The position numbers were made by a program, and so were the translations under genes. Below the pieces are notes generated by a model. That model was not told where the DNA came from and searched no databases. It saw nothing but the letters and a program-made list of their open reading frames with translations. Below, piece by piece: positions 44,805 through 54,485 of a stretch of DNA of 64,000 nucleotides (positions are counted from its first letter, which is position 1; every line of letters begins with the position of its first letter). The stretch is from Moniliella sp. 'wahieum' (Eukaryota > Basidiomycota > Moniliellomycetes > Moniliellales > Moniliellaceae): positions 558,001-622,000 of the forward strand of contig RSEE01000011.1 of NCBI GenBank assembly GCA_003971905.1, read 5' to 3'.

Positions 44805-45612
44805 GAGAGCTACAGAGGCTAGAGAATATACTCCTGCCCTCCAGGAAGGAATATTGGAAGGATTGATAAGGAAGCATCCGCGCTTAGGCTGCGCCTTTTC
44901 CCTACAGTGGCGCCACTTGGCGCTTGGCGCTTGGCCTGGTATACGCCACATGGAACCGTGCTGCAACTGTCACAGATAGGGCGAGTACTTGCACTGTGTA
45001 GTGCACCCTCCGCTTCGACGGACATACTAGCGCATGGAACCGTGTCCGGTGGGCTGAATAATGATGTGAAAGACCAGAGAGCAGGCAGTTGACGGTGTAT
45101 TGCATTTTGCACATGAGCGGATGAGCTACAGAGATGGTATGGGACGTTCCGGTGTCTCTCGATGCGGAGCCACACATGTCATAGGCATCTCTTCCAAACA
45201 CGTCATCAGTCTCTACATGCCTAGCAAGAGAGAGCTACAGTAGTAAGGCATAAAGCGCAGTCACAGTTCTGTCAAGTCCGCGGTCCGGTAGGCCGCAGCA
45301 GACAAAGGGTTCTGCCAAGACTGTGGGCGCAATGGGAACAAATCATCGTACCCATGCGCCCATATTGAGCGGGCTGCGAAGGATGCCAGCTGCATGGATA
45401 GATAAGCTCTCTCTTGCTAGCCTATGTAGAGGCTGACGTGCTAGTAAGAGATGCCTATGACATGCGGGGCTCTGCGTCGGGAGACACCGGAGCGCCTCGT
45501 AACAAGAATCAAAAGAAAATACAGAGGCTATATATAGAGAATATGTGCCTTCCAGGAAGGAGTATTGGAGGACAAAGGAGGCACCCGGTTGCTCAACACC
45601 GTGCTGCAACTT
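44805..45612. repeat. Composite element with flanking direct repeats
   Basis: The sequence near 44813-44875 (acagaggctagagaatatac and the following ccaggaaggaatattggaagg) recurs in diverged form at 45515-45575. The later piece accgtgctgcaact at 44956-44970 recurs at 45598-45612. The copies are in the same order and orientation and flank the foldback at 45147-45496. This looks like a degenerate mobile element or nested insertions, with no coding capacity seen. Confidence 0.6.
45147..45496. repeat. Foldback element, about 88-base inverted arms
   Basis: The arm at 45147-45235 matches the reverse complement of 45408-45496 at roughly 80 percent identity by eye. Unbroken blocks such as catgtcataggcatctctt and ctagcaagagagagct are shared. 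The loop of about 170 bases has no reading frame. This is the structure expected of a MITE or of a foldback transposon remnant. Confidence 0.75.
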
Positions 45613-45718
45613 GGGTCAATTAAAGGACATTAGATTACGATTACACCGAACCATGCCACACTGATGCTAGAGTGCGACTTGGGAGCACTCGCGATCCTAT
45701 GGATCAGCTGCGAAGCAG

Positions 45719-45873
45719 CCTTCAGACAAGGCGTGAAGGCAAAGTGGTGAGCCACAAGTCTTCAAGCAACGTCTCATTGTGAGGAGCAACAGGTCAAGAA
45801 AGGAAGCAGAGGCGTACCTTCAGACAAGGCGTGAAGGCAAAGTGGTGAGCCACAAGTCTTCAAGCAAACGTCT
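45719..45873 (+). repeat. 57-base direct repeat, two copies
   Basis: Copies at 45719-45774 and 45817-45873 are almost identical, beginning ccttcagacaaggcgtgaag and ending in caagcaa(a)cgtct; one A is the only clear difference. They are separated by about 40 unrelated bases. An open frame crossing them is not recognisable. Confidence 0.85.
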
Positions 45874-46381
45874 GAAGGGAAGGAGAAAGGAGAGAGAGAA
45901 GGGAGATGGAGCGAGCAGGGCGTGCGCGGCCTGCGAGCGGAACGCTTCCGCTCGGCTAGGCGAGCGTCACCGATCCATTGAGGGCCGCGCAGGAGAACCC
46001 TAGCAGTACCTCTAACAACTGAGAGGAGTGTGGAGTTACTAGTTACTAGTTTTCTCTATACTGCATCCCTATCATTGACAGAGCTTTAAAGGCGTCGCGG
46101 TGCTCTCATGTACCGCCTTCCGGTACGCGGTCTGCGCCTGCCGCGTTACGCGTTACATGAGTTGCTTGTTTGCTCAGGCCGACGAGACCAATTTTCTCAC
46201 GCCCATCGTATTTAGATGCTTTGGGATGCACCTTACACTACGCAGCCCCTGTGCTGGCGCCGCACGGGGCCGCATGAGAGCACCAGTACAACCCTGCTGC
46301 CTGCGGCGCCATCGACTGATCGCCTACTGCGATTCTCAGATCTCATGCCAATCGATAATCTCTTCAAGCTTCGCTTCACTA

Positions 46382-46437
46382 GCTCTTCAAGCTTCAAGCT
46401 TCAAGCTTCAAGCTTCACTAGTCGCTAGTCACTAGCT
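46382..46437. repeat. AAGCTTC array passing into ACTAGTC array
   Basis: Four agcttca heptamers are followed directly by ctagtcgctagtcactagct, so two palindrome families abut with no spacer. Confidence 0.85.
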
Positions 46438-46567
46438 CCACCAGTACTCTAGTACTCTTCGTACTACGTGAGGCCGGGTGAAAAAATGGGAAATGGGAAA
46501 CGCCCCTGTGCACTTTTACATCAGCGCGTGCCACGTTCAGTCCACCCAGCCAGCGCGTATCTCTAGG

Positions 46568-46655
46568 GGGAACGGTGGCTAAGGTGGCGGCCAAGCACCG
46601 AGCTGGGGCGAAGAGCTGACCGGGCGCCGCCGTAGGCCCGGTGGTCTCCTCGTTG
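46568..46655 (+). repeat. Twin-hairpin dispersed repeat, copy A (degenerate)
   Basis: This copy has aacggtggctaaggtggcgg, then gagctggggcgaagagctga, then accgggc ... ggcccggtggtctcctcgtt. The first hairpin is eroded. The second keeps its stem but has an insertion in its loop. It is aligned with copies B and C. Confidence 0.75.
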
Positions 46656-46669
46656 GTGATGTTATTTGT

Positions 46670-46823
46670 CTCTCCAGCGTGGAAGGGTTCCAGCGTGGAA
46701 CGGTGGACCGGTGGACCAGTGGAACGGCGGCTACGGTGGCAACGGTTGACCCAGCCCAACAGGCTGGGGCGAAGCCTCAGCAGACCGGGCCGTGGGCCCG
46801 GTGGTCTCCTCGTAACCCATGTG
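46670..46823 (+). repeat. Twin-hairpin dispersed repeat, copy B
   Basis: A tccagcgtggaacggtgg start leads into G-rich ggtggaccggtgg units. Hairpin 1 follows (gctggggc gaa gcctcagc, with one G-T mismatch that would pair as G-U in RNA), and then hairpin 2 (accgggcc gtg ggcccggt, perfect). The loop of hairpin 2 differs from copy C while the stem is unchanged. Confidence 0.8.
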
Positions 46824-47090
46824 TGGTGCTGAGGCGAGTGGCTGGGCTACACGTGCTATTAGGTCAGAACTTGGCATCGAGCTCTCTGTTTTATTAAAAG
46901 GGGGATGTCTGGCCCATCGCTGGCCAACTGTGGCGAAGCAGCGAATACGCGGCAAACACATCCAAGGAGGCGGAAACAGCGGCGGAACATGGGGCCATCG
47001 CCTCGCACAAAGACCCCTCTGACGGCCATCATCGAGGTTGCATAAGCAGATCCAGGGACCATTCATTGCCTTTTGCTTGAACATTGAAGC

Positions 47091-47291
47091 TTGAAGACTG
47101 ATGGCACTGACGTCCTTGTGGTCGCCGATAACAGATTTGACCTCACTCGCGTCCTTGACACGAGGATAGCAAGGGAGAGCCGAGATGGCGCTGACATCCT
47201 GGATGTCAGAATAAATAAGGTTTCTGATATCAGCGACATCACGGCCACGATGGATATTGGTGACGTGTACACTATCAAAAGGGGTCGGTAG
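47091..47291. repeat. Second GACATC/GATGTC-rich open tract
   Basis: Sequence such as ctgacatcctggatgtcaga and gatatcagcgacatcacggc gives a frame at 47091-47291 that is again rich in D, I and V. It resembles the tract at 42925-43390, and each is likely a repeat product and not a gene. Confidence 0.6.
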
Positions 47292-47587
47292 TGGTGCAGT
47301 TGTTGAACGTTGAATATTGAATGTTGACTTTGGGCGGCAAGTCGGCCAACGCCGAATCATTAATCACCAAAACAATCTCCCCACATGTGCTATGAACATG
47401 CGACTGTCACGCATGCAGCATAGACGCCCCAGTAGGCCAGTCTCTTATGCATCCCCTATCACACATTACGCGTGGCAATGCGATGGTGCCAGAGGCGCCT
47501 GAGGCCTGGGGATTGTCGATTGCTGCGCAAGGGCTGCATAGCCGATGCACTGATGTGCTGTGTGACAGTACCTGACTGACCGGTGAC

Positions 47588-47634
47588 CAAATCGATGATC
47601 GCTGAAGCGCTGAAGCGCTGAAGCTTGAAATGAA
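47588..47634. repeat. Mosaic array: ATCGAT, AGCGCT and AAGCTT units in a row
   Basis: The sequence runs aaatcgatgatcgctgaagc, gctgaagcgctgaagcttga and on, so three palindrome types share one continuous gctgaa-spaced array. Confidence 0.85.
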
Positions 47635-48440
47635 GATTGTTTTCCACTATGCGACGACCAGTAGGGTTTTACCTGGTCTGCCATGTGTGCTCTGGGGCGC
47701 CTCATCGATCATCGGCCTGAGGTGGCTCGTGCGGGGGGAGTCACCGGCAGGGCTGCCATGCTGCACCGGCAGACGCCAGCAGGTGGGGCGGAACACAAAA
47801 GCGCATCGATCCCATCCCAGCGTCTACTACGTATCGGCGGGCGGAGGGTCGATGGCAGCGCTGCGCCAGCCGCGCCAGCCTGCGCCAGCCTGCGCCAAAT
47901 GCAGCGCCATCGGCTGCCCCGGGAGGCTCTGGGCCCGTGCTTCCACCCGCGGGGCTGTCCTTGCCACCGCCTGCCGTCCTTCCAGTGCGCCTTGTGATCG
48001 ATATCGGCTAGTCGCGACGAGAGACAGGGGCAGCGCGCCATTGTCGCCATTGCGGGGAAAGGCACGGCGTGGCGTTGGACCCTGGCAAACCTCTATTAGG
48101 CCATTTAGGCATTCGGCAGGCTCCAACGTCGCTTCTGCTCCGAAGGCTAGTGCTGGGACGCGAGAGCAATGCGCAGTGCGCTTGCAGGCTGAGAGTTGGG
48201 GGGGTTAGCCGGTTAGGGCACAGGAGGGCACAGAGCGCAGACATGCGTGCTAGTGGCTGCCCAGCCAGCGCCCCAGGCCTTGGCCAGCACGCTCAGTAAA
48301 ACTAGTGACTAGTGGCTAGGGATTTCACTATAGCGCTAGCGAGATCCCAATCATCCGCTCGACTTCGGTTGGCCCTTCGTGTTTCTCTCGCCACGCTTCC
48401 TCTCCCTCCCCCCGCCCCCTCCCGTCCTCCCCCGCGACCT

Positions 48441-48464
48441 CCCCCCCCCCCCCCCCCCCCCCCC
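48441..48464 (+). repeat. Run of 24 C just before the glucan-synthesis gene
   Basis: An uninterrupted run of C lies 36 bases before the ATG at 48500, within what should be the 5' leader. Its stated length is likely to be unreliable and could vary between isolates. Confidence 0.9.
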
Positions 48465-48499
48465 ACCACCACCAGCAGCTGGTGCAGCACTGGGCGAAC

Positions 48500-50352
48500 A
48501 TGTCGTACCAAAACGCCTACCGCCCCGCCACGGCCTCAGCGCTTTCCTCGATCGAACCCATCAATCCTCCCGTCGCGGCCCCCAACGCCCACCCACCACC
48601 ACGCAAGTATGATCCCTCCATTGCCACCCCTACCACATCCAGTGCCATGGCCGCCACCGCCCCGCTTGGGGAAATAACTGGGGTTTCGAAGCTGAGCCAG
48701 ACGATGACTTGCATTCCATGCGCCCTGGCGAGAAGGACCGTGGGTGGCACGGAATCGACTGGAGGGGAGTCGTCAACCTCCTTTTCCTCTTTGGCGTCAT
48801 TGGCGGCTGCCTCATGCTTTTTGCCGGCTATCCTCTTCTCCGGCATTTCCTTCATCATACCCACAAATATGTCAATCTCAACTCGACCGGCCAGGTCGCA
48901 TCCCTCCCGTCTTTGCCCCAGCTGATCGACCCCGATACTCCTCAGAACGCGTATCACTTTACCTCCCCCGCTAGCAAACCAATACTCTCTGGTCTTCTCA
49001 GACGAGTTCAATCTAGAGGGACGCACCTTCTACCCGGGCGAAGACCCCTTCTGGGAGGCTGTGGATATCTGGTACGGTGCCACAGTCGACTATGAGTGGT
49101 ACTCGCCCGAACAGGTCAACACCACCAATGGCGCACTGCTCTTAACTATGATTCAGAAGGATTCGCACAACCTCAACTTTCAATCAGGCATGCTTCAGAG
49201 CTGGAACAAACTCTGCTTCCAGGGAGGATACCTCGTAATGGCTGTCAAGCTCCCTGGCACCTCGTCACAAAGGGGGTGGTGGCCCGGTCTCTGGACCATG
49301 GGGAACTTGGGCCGCCCTGGTTATTTGGGTTCGACCGAAGGCATGTGGCCGTATGTCTTTTTCCATCCACTTTACTTGTTTGGGTCCCACACTGACTCAT
49401 ATACTCGAATAGCTACTCCTATGACGCCTGCGACTGGGGTACCCTTCCCAATCAGACCAACCCGGAGGGAACTGGGCCCGAAGCAGCGATCAATGCGCAT
49501 GGTCAATACTCGGGTCAGTACGACCACAAGCTCTCCTTCCTCCCAGGCCAACGGGCGAGTTCATGCACATGCCCGGGCGAGGACCATCCAGGGCCGAACG
49601 TGGGTGTGGGTCGCTCGGCCCCAGAAATCGACCTGGCCGAAGTACAGAACCAACAGGCAGGAGGGCGAGTATCTCAGTCTGTGCAAACCGCGCCATTTGA
49701 TGCCTCGTATTGGTGGAACAACGCGTCAGCAAAGCTGTATGGTGAGACTACGTTCAACACCTATACGGGTGGGGTCTGGCAAGAAGCCGTTTCTGGTGTC
49801 GCTGTGGTGCCCGATAAAGCGTACCGCGACGACCCGGCTTCGGAATATGTCGAGTTCGCCATTGAATACGAGCCTGATCTAAATGGAGATGGAACGAACG
49901 GGTTTATCACCTGGTATGTGGACGGCTCTCCCACATGGACCGCGACAGCAGCTTCTATCGGCCCAAATGAGGCCGCCAATATCTCCCAACGCCTGATTCC
50001 ACAAGAGCCCATGTCAATCGTGATGAATCTAGGTACGTCTCCTCTTCCTCCTCCCTCCTCACCAGTTACCTCGGGTTTTCCTCTGACTTTCGCTAACTAT
50101 TCTCCAATAGGTATTAGCTCGGGATTCACTGCGATCCATTGGGACGAGCTCACCTTTCCCGCGTACATGAGCGTGGATTATGTTCGACTTTACCAGCCTC
50201 CGCAACAAACCCGGATTTCGTGTGACCCACCTGACCATCCCACCAAAGCTTTCATTGATGCCCACCCTGAACCGTACAACAATCCCAACCTGACCAATTG
50301 GCCGCAGGAGTTGTACGGCTGGCCGAAAAACCGGCTCCTGCACACGTGCTAA
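48500..50352 (+). CDS. Kre6/Skn1-type beta-1,6-glucan synthesis protein (GH16)
   Basis: This is a type II membrane protein of the Golgi or ER needed for cell-wall beta-1,6-glucan. From the ATG at 48500 (MSYQNAYRPATASALSSIEP) a cytosolic region leads to one membrane anchor, VVNLLFLFGVIGGCLMLFAG, near 48770-48830. The lumenal GH16-like domain includes FSDEFNLEGRTFYPGEDPFW near 48995-49055, WYGATVDYEWYSPEQV near 49068, WWPGLWTMGNLGRPGYLGST near 49280-49340, the acidic active-site-like motif APEIDLAE near 49620, and MSVDYVRLYQP near 50170. The end is YGWPKNRLLHTC. Introns at 49351-49412 and 50033-50110 restore the frame (MWPYSYDACDWG; VMNLGISSGFTAIHW). The joined length is about 570 residues, usual for the family. 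Frame breaks occur near 48660, 48990 and 49600. Confidence 0.95.
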
Positions 50353-50868
50353 CCTCCTCCTTGGTATCCATCCTACATCCCCCTTCTGAGAATATCGCCT
50401 TTTGTACCCATGGCCGTTGCCCCAAGCTGTAACAATTGCCACGAATGGACTCTTTTGAAATAGGAATGAAGGCAGAGTCTCCAAGTCTCTGATTGTGCTG
50501 GTGATCTTCCTGGTGATCTCAACTGTCGTGTATATCCACTACGACTTCCCGCCGACATCATCGTTCTCTCCATCTTTTTGACTCTGCCGTCGCTCTTGAT
50601 TCGCGCCACTCTTTTTTTCTGTACTGTGCATTTTCCATCAACCTCTGCTCTCTCGTACCGGCCTGAGGCCTAAGGCCTGATATGCGGCCATGTTACAAAT
50701 ATCACACTTCTATTATACTTTGCTTCTTCCTTATGATACGGATGGCAAAAGTTTGACCTGGGAATCATTGTCGGTATTATACCGACTTGCTGTATCGTTG
50801 TTTCTTCATCATTACGAGCGTAATGAGCGAGAGGATTTACATGTGTTCTAATCCCCTCCAGGCCAATT
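50353..50868. other. Intergenic region after the glucan-synthesis gene
   Basis: No gene is seen. An AGGCCT cluster lies at 50659-50681 (ggcctgaggcctaaggcctg). Confidence 0.5.
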
Positions 50869-51832
50869 TCAGCGCCCACAATAACGCTTCCCCTCCTTCT
50901 TCCTGACTTTGCCAGGGGGGCAGTACATGTGCCCGTCGACCAGCTCACGTAGCCGCCGTTCAAGTGCTTGTCGGTGGTGCGGGGAGCGCAGGACATGGTA
51001 CGCCGTCCAGGCAAGAAACCGAGGGTAGAGGACGGCACCAAACCACATCTGTGGGTCCAATACGAAAAAAGGCCAAGAGAGGTTAAGTATAGCTCAGGAG
51101 AGTACAGTGTCGACAAGGAGGAGGGAGTGGGGGAGGCTGGGTACCAGCACCGCAAACAGAGTGTGAAACAAGGATGTTCCCATCCCTACATCGTACCGAT
51201 TGACCGACCCATTCCGTCGCCTTTAAGATGAGGAACAATGTGCTGGGTGAGGCAGCAGGTGGGGCCAGGGAAATCACATGATTCGTTTCACAAGAAGCGA
51301 AAGAGACTTACCGTTATTTTGAACAGGTATCGCGCCTGTTGCACAGTGGCAATGCATCGACGCGAGGGGTCGAGACCACACGCTACCAACACCACAGGAA
51401 GGTGAGGCACAAGAGTCCATATAGCATAGTCTTGGTATGGTGTGTGACGACGGAGCCGGTGGTGGGGGAGAAGAGGGGAGAGACGATACTCCAGTTATCA
51501 GGGGTAGCGTCCGTGCGCAAGGAGGTGTGAGAAGAATTCCTGTTAGACCGAGGGAGGCTAAGGGCGGTGAGGGAGGCTTCCGGACTGTGTGACAGGGTGA
51601 TGCTCCTCTTCTTGATTATACGGCGCAGCGGCGTGGGGGGTCTTGACGTGGCTGGTGTGTCTGCCACCCCAAGGACATAAATGCGATTGAGATACATGTA
51701 ACTCTCAGAAAAGTGCCTCCGCCCATAGAGGGAGCAGGCCTCCGAGTAGCGAAAGAAGTGGTAGTGGTAGGGTCTCTGTACGACAACACCGCGCTTGCGC
51801 TGTGGCCTGCTGTGCCCCCCAGTAGTGAACAC
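50869..51832 (-). CDS. Unknown multispanning membrane protein
   Basis: No family is recognised. On the minus strand the frame starting near 51832 gives a serine/threonine-rich N-terminal part (PPTPLRRIIKKRSITLSHSP) and then a hydrophobic segment MLYGLLCLTFLWCW near 51385-51425. After one likely intron there is LFHTLFAVLVPSLPHSLLVD near 51115-51175. The next piece, NLSWPFFVLDPQMWFGAVLY, leads into RFLAWTAYHVLRSPHHRQAL, and the C-terminus is basic (PPGKVRKKEGKRYCGR) with a stop just before 50869. Several alternating hydrophobic and basic segments suggest an endomembrane protein. Coordinates of inner exons are uncertain. It is divergent from the RNA polymerase I subunit gene, with about 130 bases between start regions. 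Confidence 0.42.
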
Positions 51833-51963
51833 TTCGAAGATCAGTTGAAACGTTCAGCCTTGTTTTTGCACCGACTGATGTTCATGAAGCTTGATGAAGC
51901 TTGAAGTGGGAACTGTGAACTTTTTTTTTCCCACCTTGTTTGCCTGAAGCACCAGCCACCACC

Positions 51964-53068
51964 ATGTCCCAGGACTACACGCCGCCATCAGGCTTTCGCC
52001 TTGCTGACTTTCAGGATGAGGGCGAATTTGATGCGGCTACCCTTGGGCCTGCGCTTCAGGCGAAAGACAAGGCACTGTGGATGGTCAAGCTGCCTGCGGG
52101 GCTGAAAGCGAGCGAGCTCGATGGGCTCAAGCTCCCACTTACCTCGTCTTTGGAGAAGGGCCGCGTTCCCACCATAGCACGCTTCTCCGCCGGACCCAAG
52201 GGGGAGAAGGTGGATTACCAAATTGTCCCTGTTCCTCTGCAGGAGGGACTGGCTCAACCTCCCCCGGTGCAGAGATGCCCAACTTTGACATTTTCCTCCC
52301 TGATCAGCGTGGGGCTATGGCCGTGTTCCCCGTCCCAGCCATTACTTTACTGTGGCTCTTGCACCACCACCTGCCGCCCAGGCACCCCAGCTGAGGCCGT
52401 GTTACCCATTAAAATCTCCAAAGAAGAGGCAAAGAAGGTTGAGCGTGCGCTGGAGGCACGCAAGACTCCGCATGTCCAACCATCGCATAAGCTCAATGGC
52501 TTTTTCAACCCGGCCGGTGCTGGGGTGGGAAGCAAAGAATTGACCAAGGCATGGGGGAAGACTCAGGCTGTTGATCTTGCTCCCGAGGCACAGGAGGAAT
52601 TGCGCCATTTCCTCTCCGGTCAGCAGCAACGCGATTTGCGTGCCCAGTTTGTCGCTGCCGTCGGTACCCAACCTGTGGACGGGGCCGAGGAGCAGCTGGA
52701 GGTTGCGGCACAAGAGGGCCAACATGAAGATGTGACTATGGATGATGGGGCGATTTCCACTCCGGCTGGTGGTCAGTTTGAGTCCAACGACCCGTCCGTC
52801 CCTGAGGTGGACATTAAGCCGAAAAAACAAGCAAGAGCAGGTGACGCCAGACGAAGCGGATAAAAGTAAGGACAAGCACCGTTCGTCCAAGGATAAGGAC
52901 AAGAAGCGTCGCCACTCCTCATCGAAGCACTCATCCAAGGACAAGGGTGATGAAAGCAAAGAGAAGAAGCACCATGCCTCTTCTTCCAAGGAAAGAGAGA
53001 AATCCAAGAAGCGTCGCTCGAGCGAGAGCAAAGACGAGCGGAAGCCCAAGCAAGAAAAGACCGAGTGA
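51964..53068 (+). CDS. RNA polymerase I subunit A34.5 (RPA34)
   Basis: The product resembles Rpa34, which dimerises with A49 and stabilises Pol I initiation and elongation in the nucleolus. The N-terminus reads YTPPSGFRLADFQDEGEFDA and then KALWMVKLPAGLKASELDGL, matching the family's opening with K-x-LW-x-x-x-P-A-x-x-x-x-x-x-L-x-G-L. PNFDIFLPDQRGAMAVFP follows near 52280. The C-terminus is a lysine/serine-rich tail ending RKPKQEKTE, as expected. The joined length is about 365 residues. Frame breaks lie near 52255, 52345 and 52860. The gene starts at an ATG with accATGt context. Confidence 0.75.
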
Positions 53069-53331
53069 AATCCATTGTATTGCATTATTCCCATTCACAT
53101 CCTCGCCAGCGATATCTGGCCTTAGTCTTTCTTTGAGATGGAAAGCGCGCTGCAGGCCCAGCACATATCCATGTAGGCTAGTTAGCTCGAATCCCCCAGT
53201 CCCATTAGTAGAAACACATGGTGCTCCAGGAATATTGAAACCCCATTTGTCTCGTATCCGCCAAGGCGCTCTTCTCCCACCAGCCGCACCAACATCTCTA
53301 GTTACTCGAGCTTGTAGCTTCAATCACAACA

Positions 53332-53648
53332 ATGCTTCGCACACGCCTTCCCCCTCGGAAGAGTATGAGGACTCTCCATCCGCCCCGCATGTGGGGGCAG
53401 CATTACCAACCTCGTCTACCGCCTGCTGAATTGCGCCTACGTCGAATCCCCGCCCCCCTACCAAGGAAGAGGAACCCATGGACGTCCGGATCCTGCTTGG
53501 CATTGCCGCTTTCGCCCTCCTGATTGGAACCGGCGTGGGAATTTACCTCGCTTATCACCCTGTTGTAGATGCCACACGGGCGTATACACCCAAACCTCGT
53601 CCTGCGTCTCATGGACTGACCTCATTTCGCGACCGCGGAGAGCTGTGA
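53332..53648 (+). CDS. Small single-span membrane protein, unknown
   Basis: The clear part is 56 codons from the ATG at 53478 to the TGA at 53646-53648. It starts MDVRILLGIAAFALLIGTGV, which is a good membrane segment, and ends HGLTSFRDRGEL. Upstream, in another frame, EEYEDSPSAPHVGAALPTSS looks coding, so the true start is probably the ATG at 53332 with one or two frame breaks, giving about 105 residues. I do not recognise a family. Confidence 0.42.
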
Positions 53649-53816
53649 AAGTGCCATTCACTTCCCTGTTGTTTTTCACTCTGCTTGAGACGATGCCATA
53701 TTTCCGGCCATGAGGGACTGGACGCTTACGATCGCGTCCTTCGGGCCTCTGCTCCGCACCTGTAACCACGCATCCTCCAAGAGGGCAACAGACGCGAGAT
53801 GCAATGAACGATACAC

Positions 53817-54329
53817 TTAGAAACCGATGGGGTTGACACGGCGGTCCACCTTGGTCCACTTGGCGAACTAGGGGAGAGAAATGGAGTGTCAGCATAAGGT
53901 CCGGAAGAACACGCGAGGATGCATACATGGTTCAGGGGCTTACGGTAGCCCCGGGCATTGCGCGAGTGGGTGTACTTGTCCTTGGCGGGCATTTCGTCCA
54001 CAAGGGGAAAGAAGGTGGTAGCGCTGCAGTGCACGCAGTTGTACCCCGCTATCAGCGAGAGTGGCAATGACCTTGTCGACATTGGCCAGGCGTTGCTGCG
54101 CTTTGCTCGGGTCCCAGACGGCCGCGGCGCTTCCACAGTAGGCGCCGAGTGTGGCATGGAAGGCCGCAGCGCTCCACAATACGGGCGCGGGGGCCAGCAC
54201 TCCGAGTGCGGCCAGCAATGGCACCAGTGGTGCGGTTGAGCATCCGCAGTCCAGACAGTCCCAACATGACGATGGCAGTGGTAGGCTGGGCTTGCCGTTG
54301 GAGGCCCGGAGGAAGAAAGAAGGGAGCAT
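53817..54329 (-). CDS. Mitochondrial large-subunit ribosomal protein mL60 (MRPL31 type)
   Basis: On the minus strand the protein runs MLPSFFLRASNGKPSLPL, then SKAQQRLANVDKVIATLADS, where the family has a run of R-x-R-L-x-x-VD-x-V. After a frame break it reads MPAKDKYTHSRNARGYRKPL, the family's PKDKYT-x-x-x-x-x-x-GYRK block. An intron of about 60 bases (around 53870-53930) joins LNH to FAKWTKVDRRVNPIGF, matching the terminal PKWTR-x-x-x-RVNP-x-GF. The size, about 150 residues, fits. It shares a 157-base head-to-head interval with the Upf3 gene. Confidence 0.82.
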
Positions 54330-54485
54330 GGCGTACGTAAGCTACCCGTGGGTTACATTGAAATTATCGTGAGCGGTGCAGGGTTCAACTTGAACGTTCA
54401 ACACATTCAGGACGCTCAGGCTTGCTCAGGTGCTCAGGGCGTAGCGGCGGCAACTCGGCGGCCCACCACCTCCATGCTGGTAAGC

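Larger units (their letters stand above)
45874..48440. other. Gene-poor repeat region before the glucan-synthesis gene
   Basis: Apart from the repeats listed separately I see no gene. Several open frames at 47630-48300 on both strands are alanine/proline/arginine-rich chance frames. ACTAGT sites occur near 46025-46045 and 48303-48316. Confidence 0.45.

Noticed and set aside
45779-46003. 74-codon plus-strand frame across the 57-base repeat
   Set aside because: Charged low-complexity peptide arising from a repeat, with no homology cue.
51964-53068. Considered as a generic lysine-rich nucleolar protein only
   Set aside because: The N-terminal KALWMVKLPAGL block and the position of PNFDIF fit A34.5 better.
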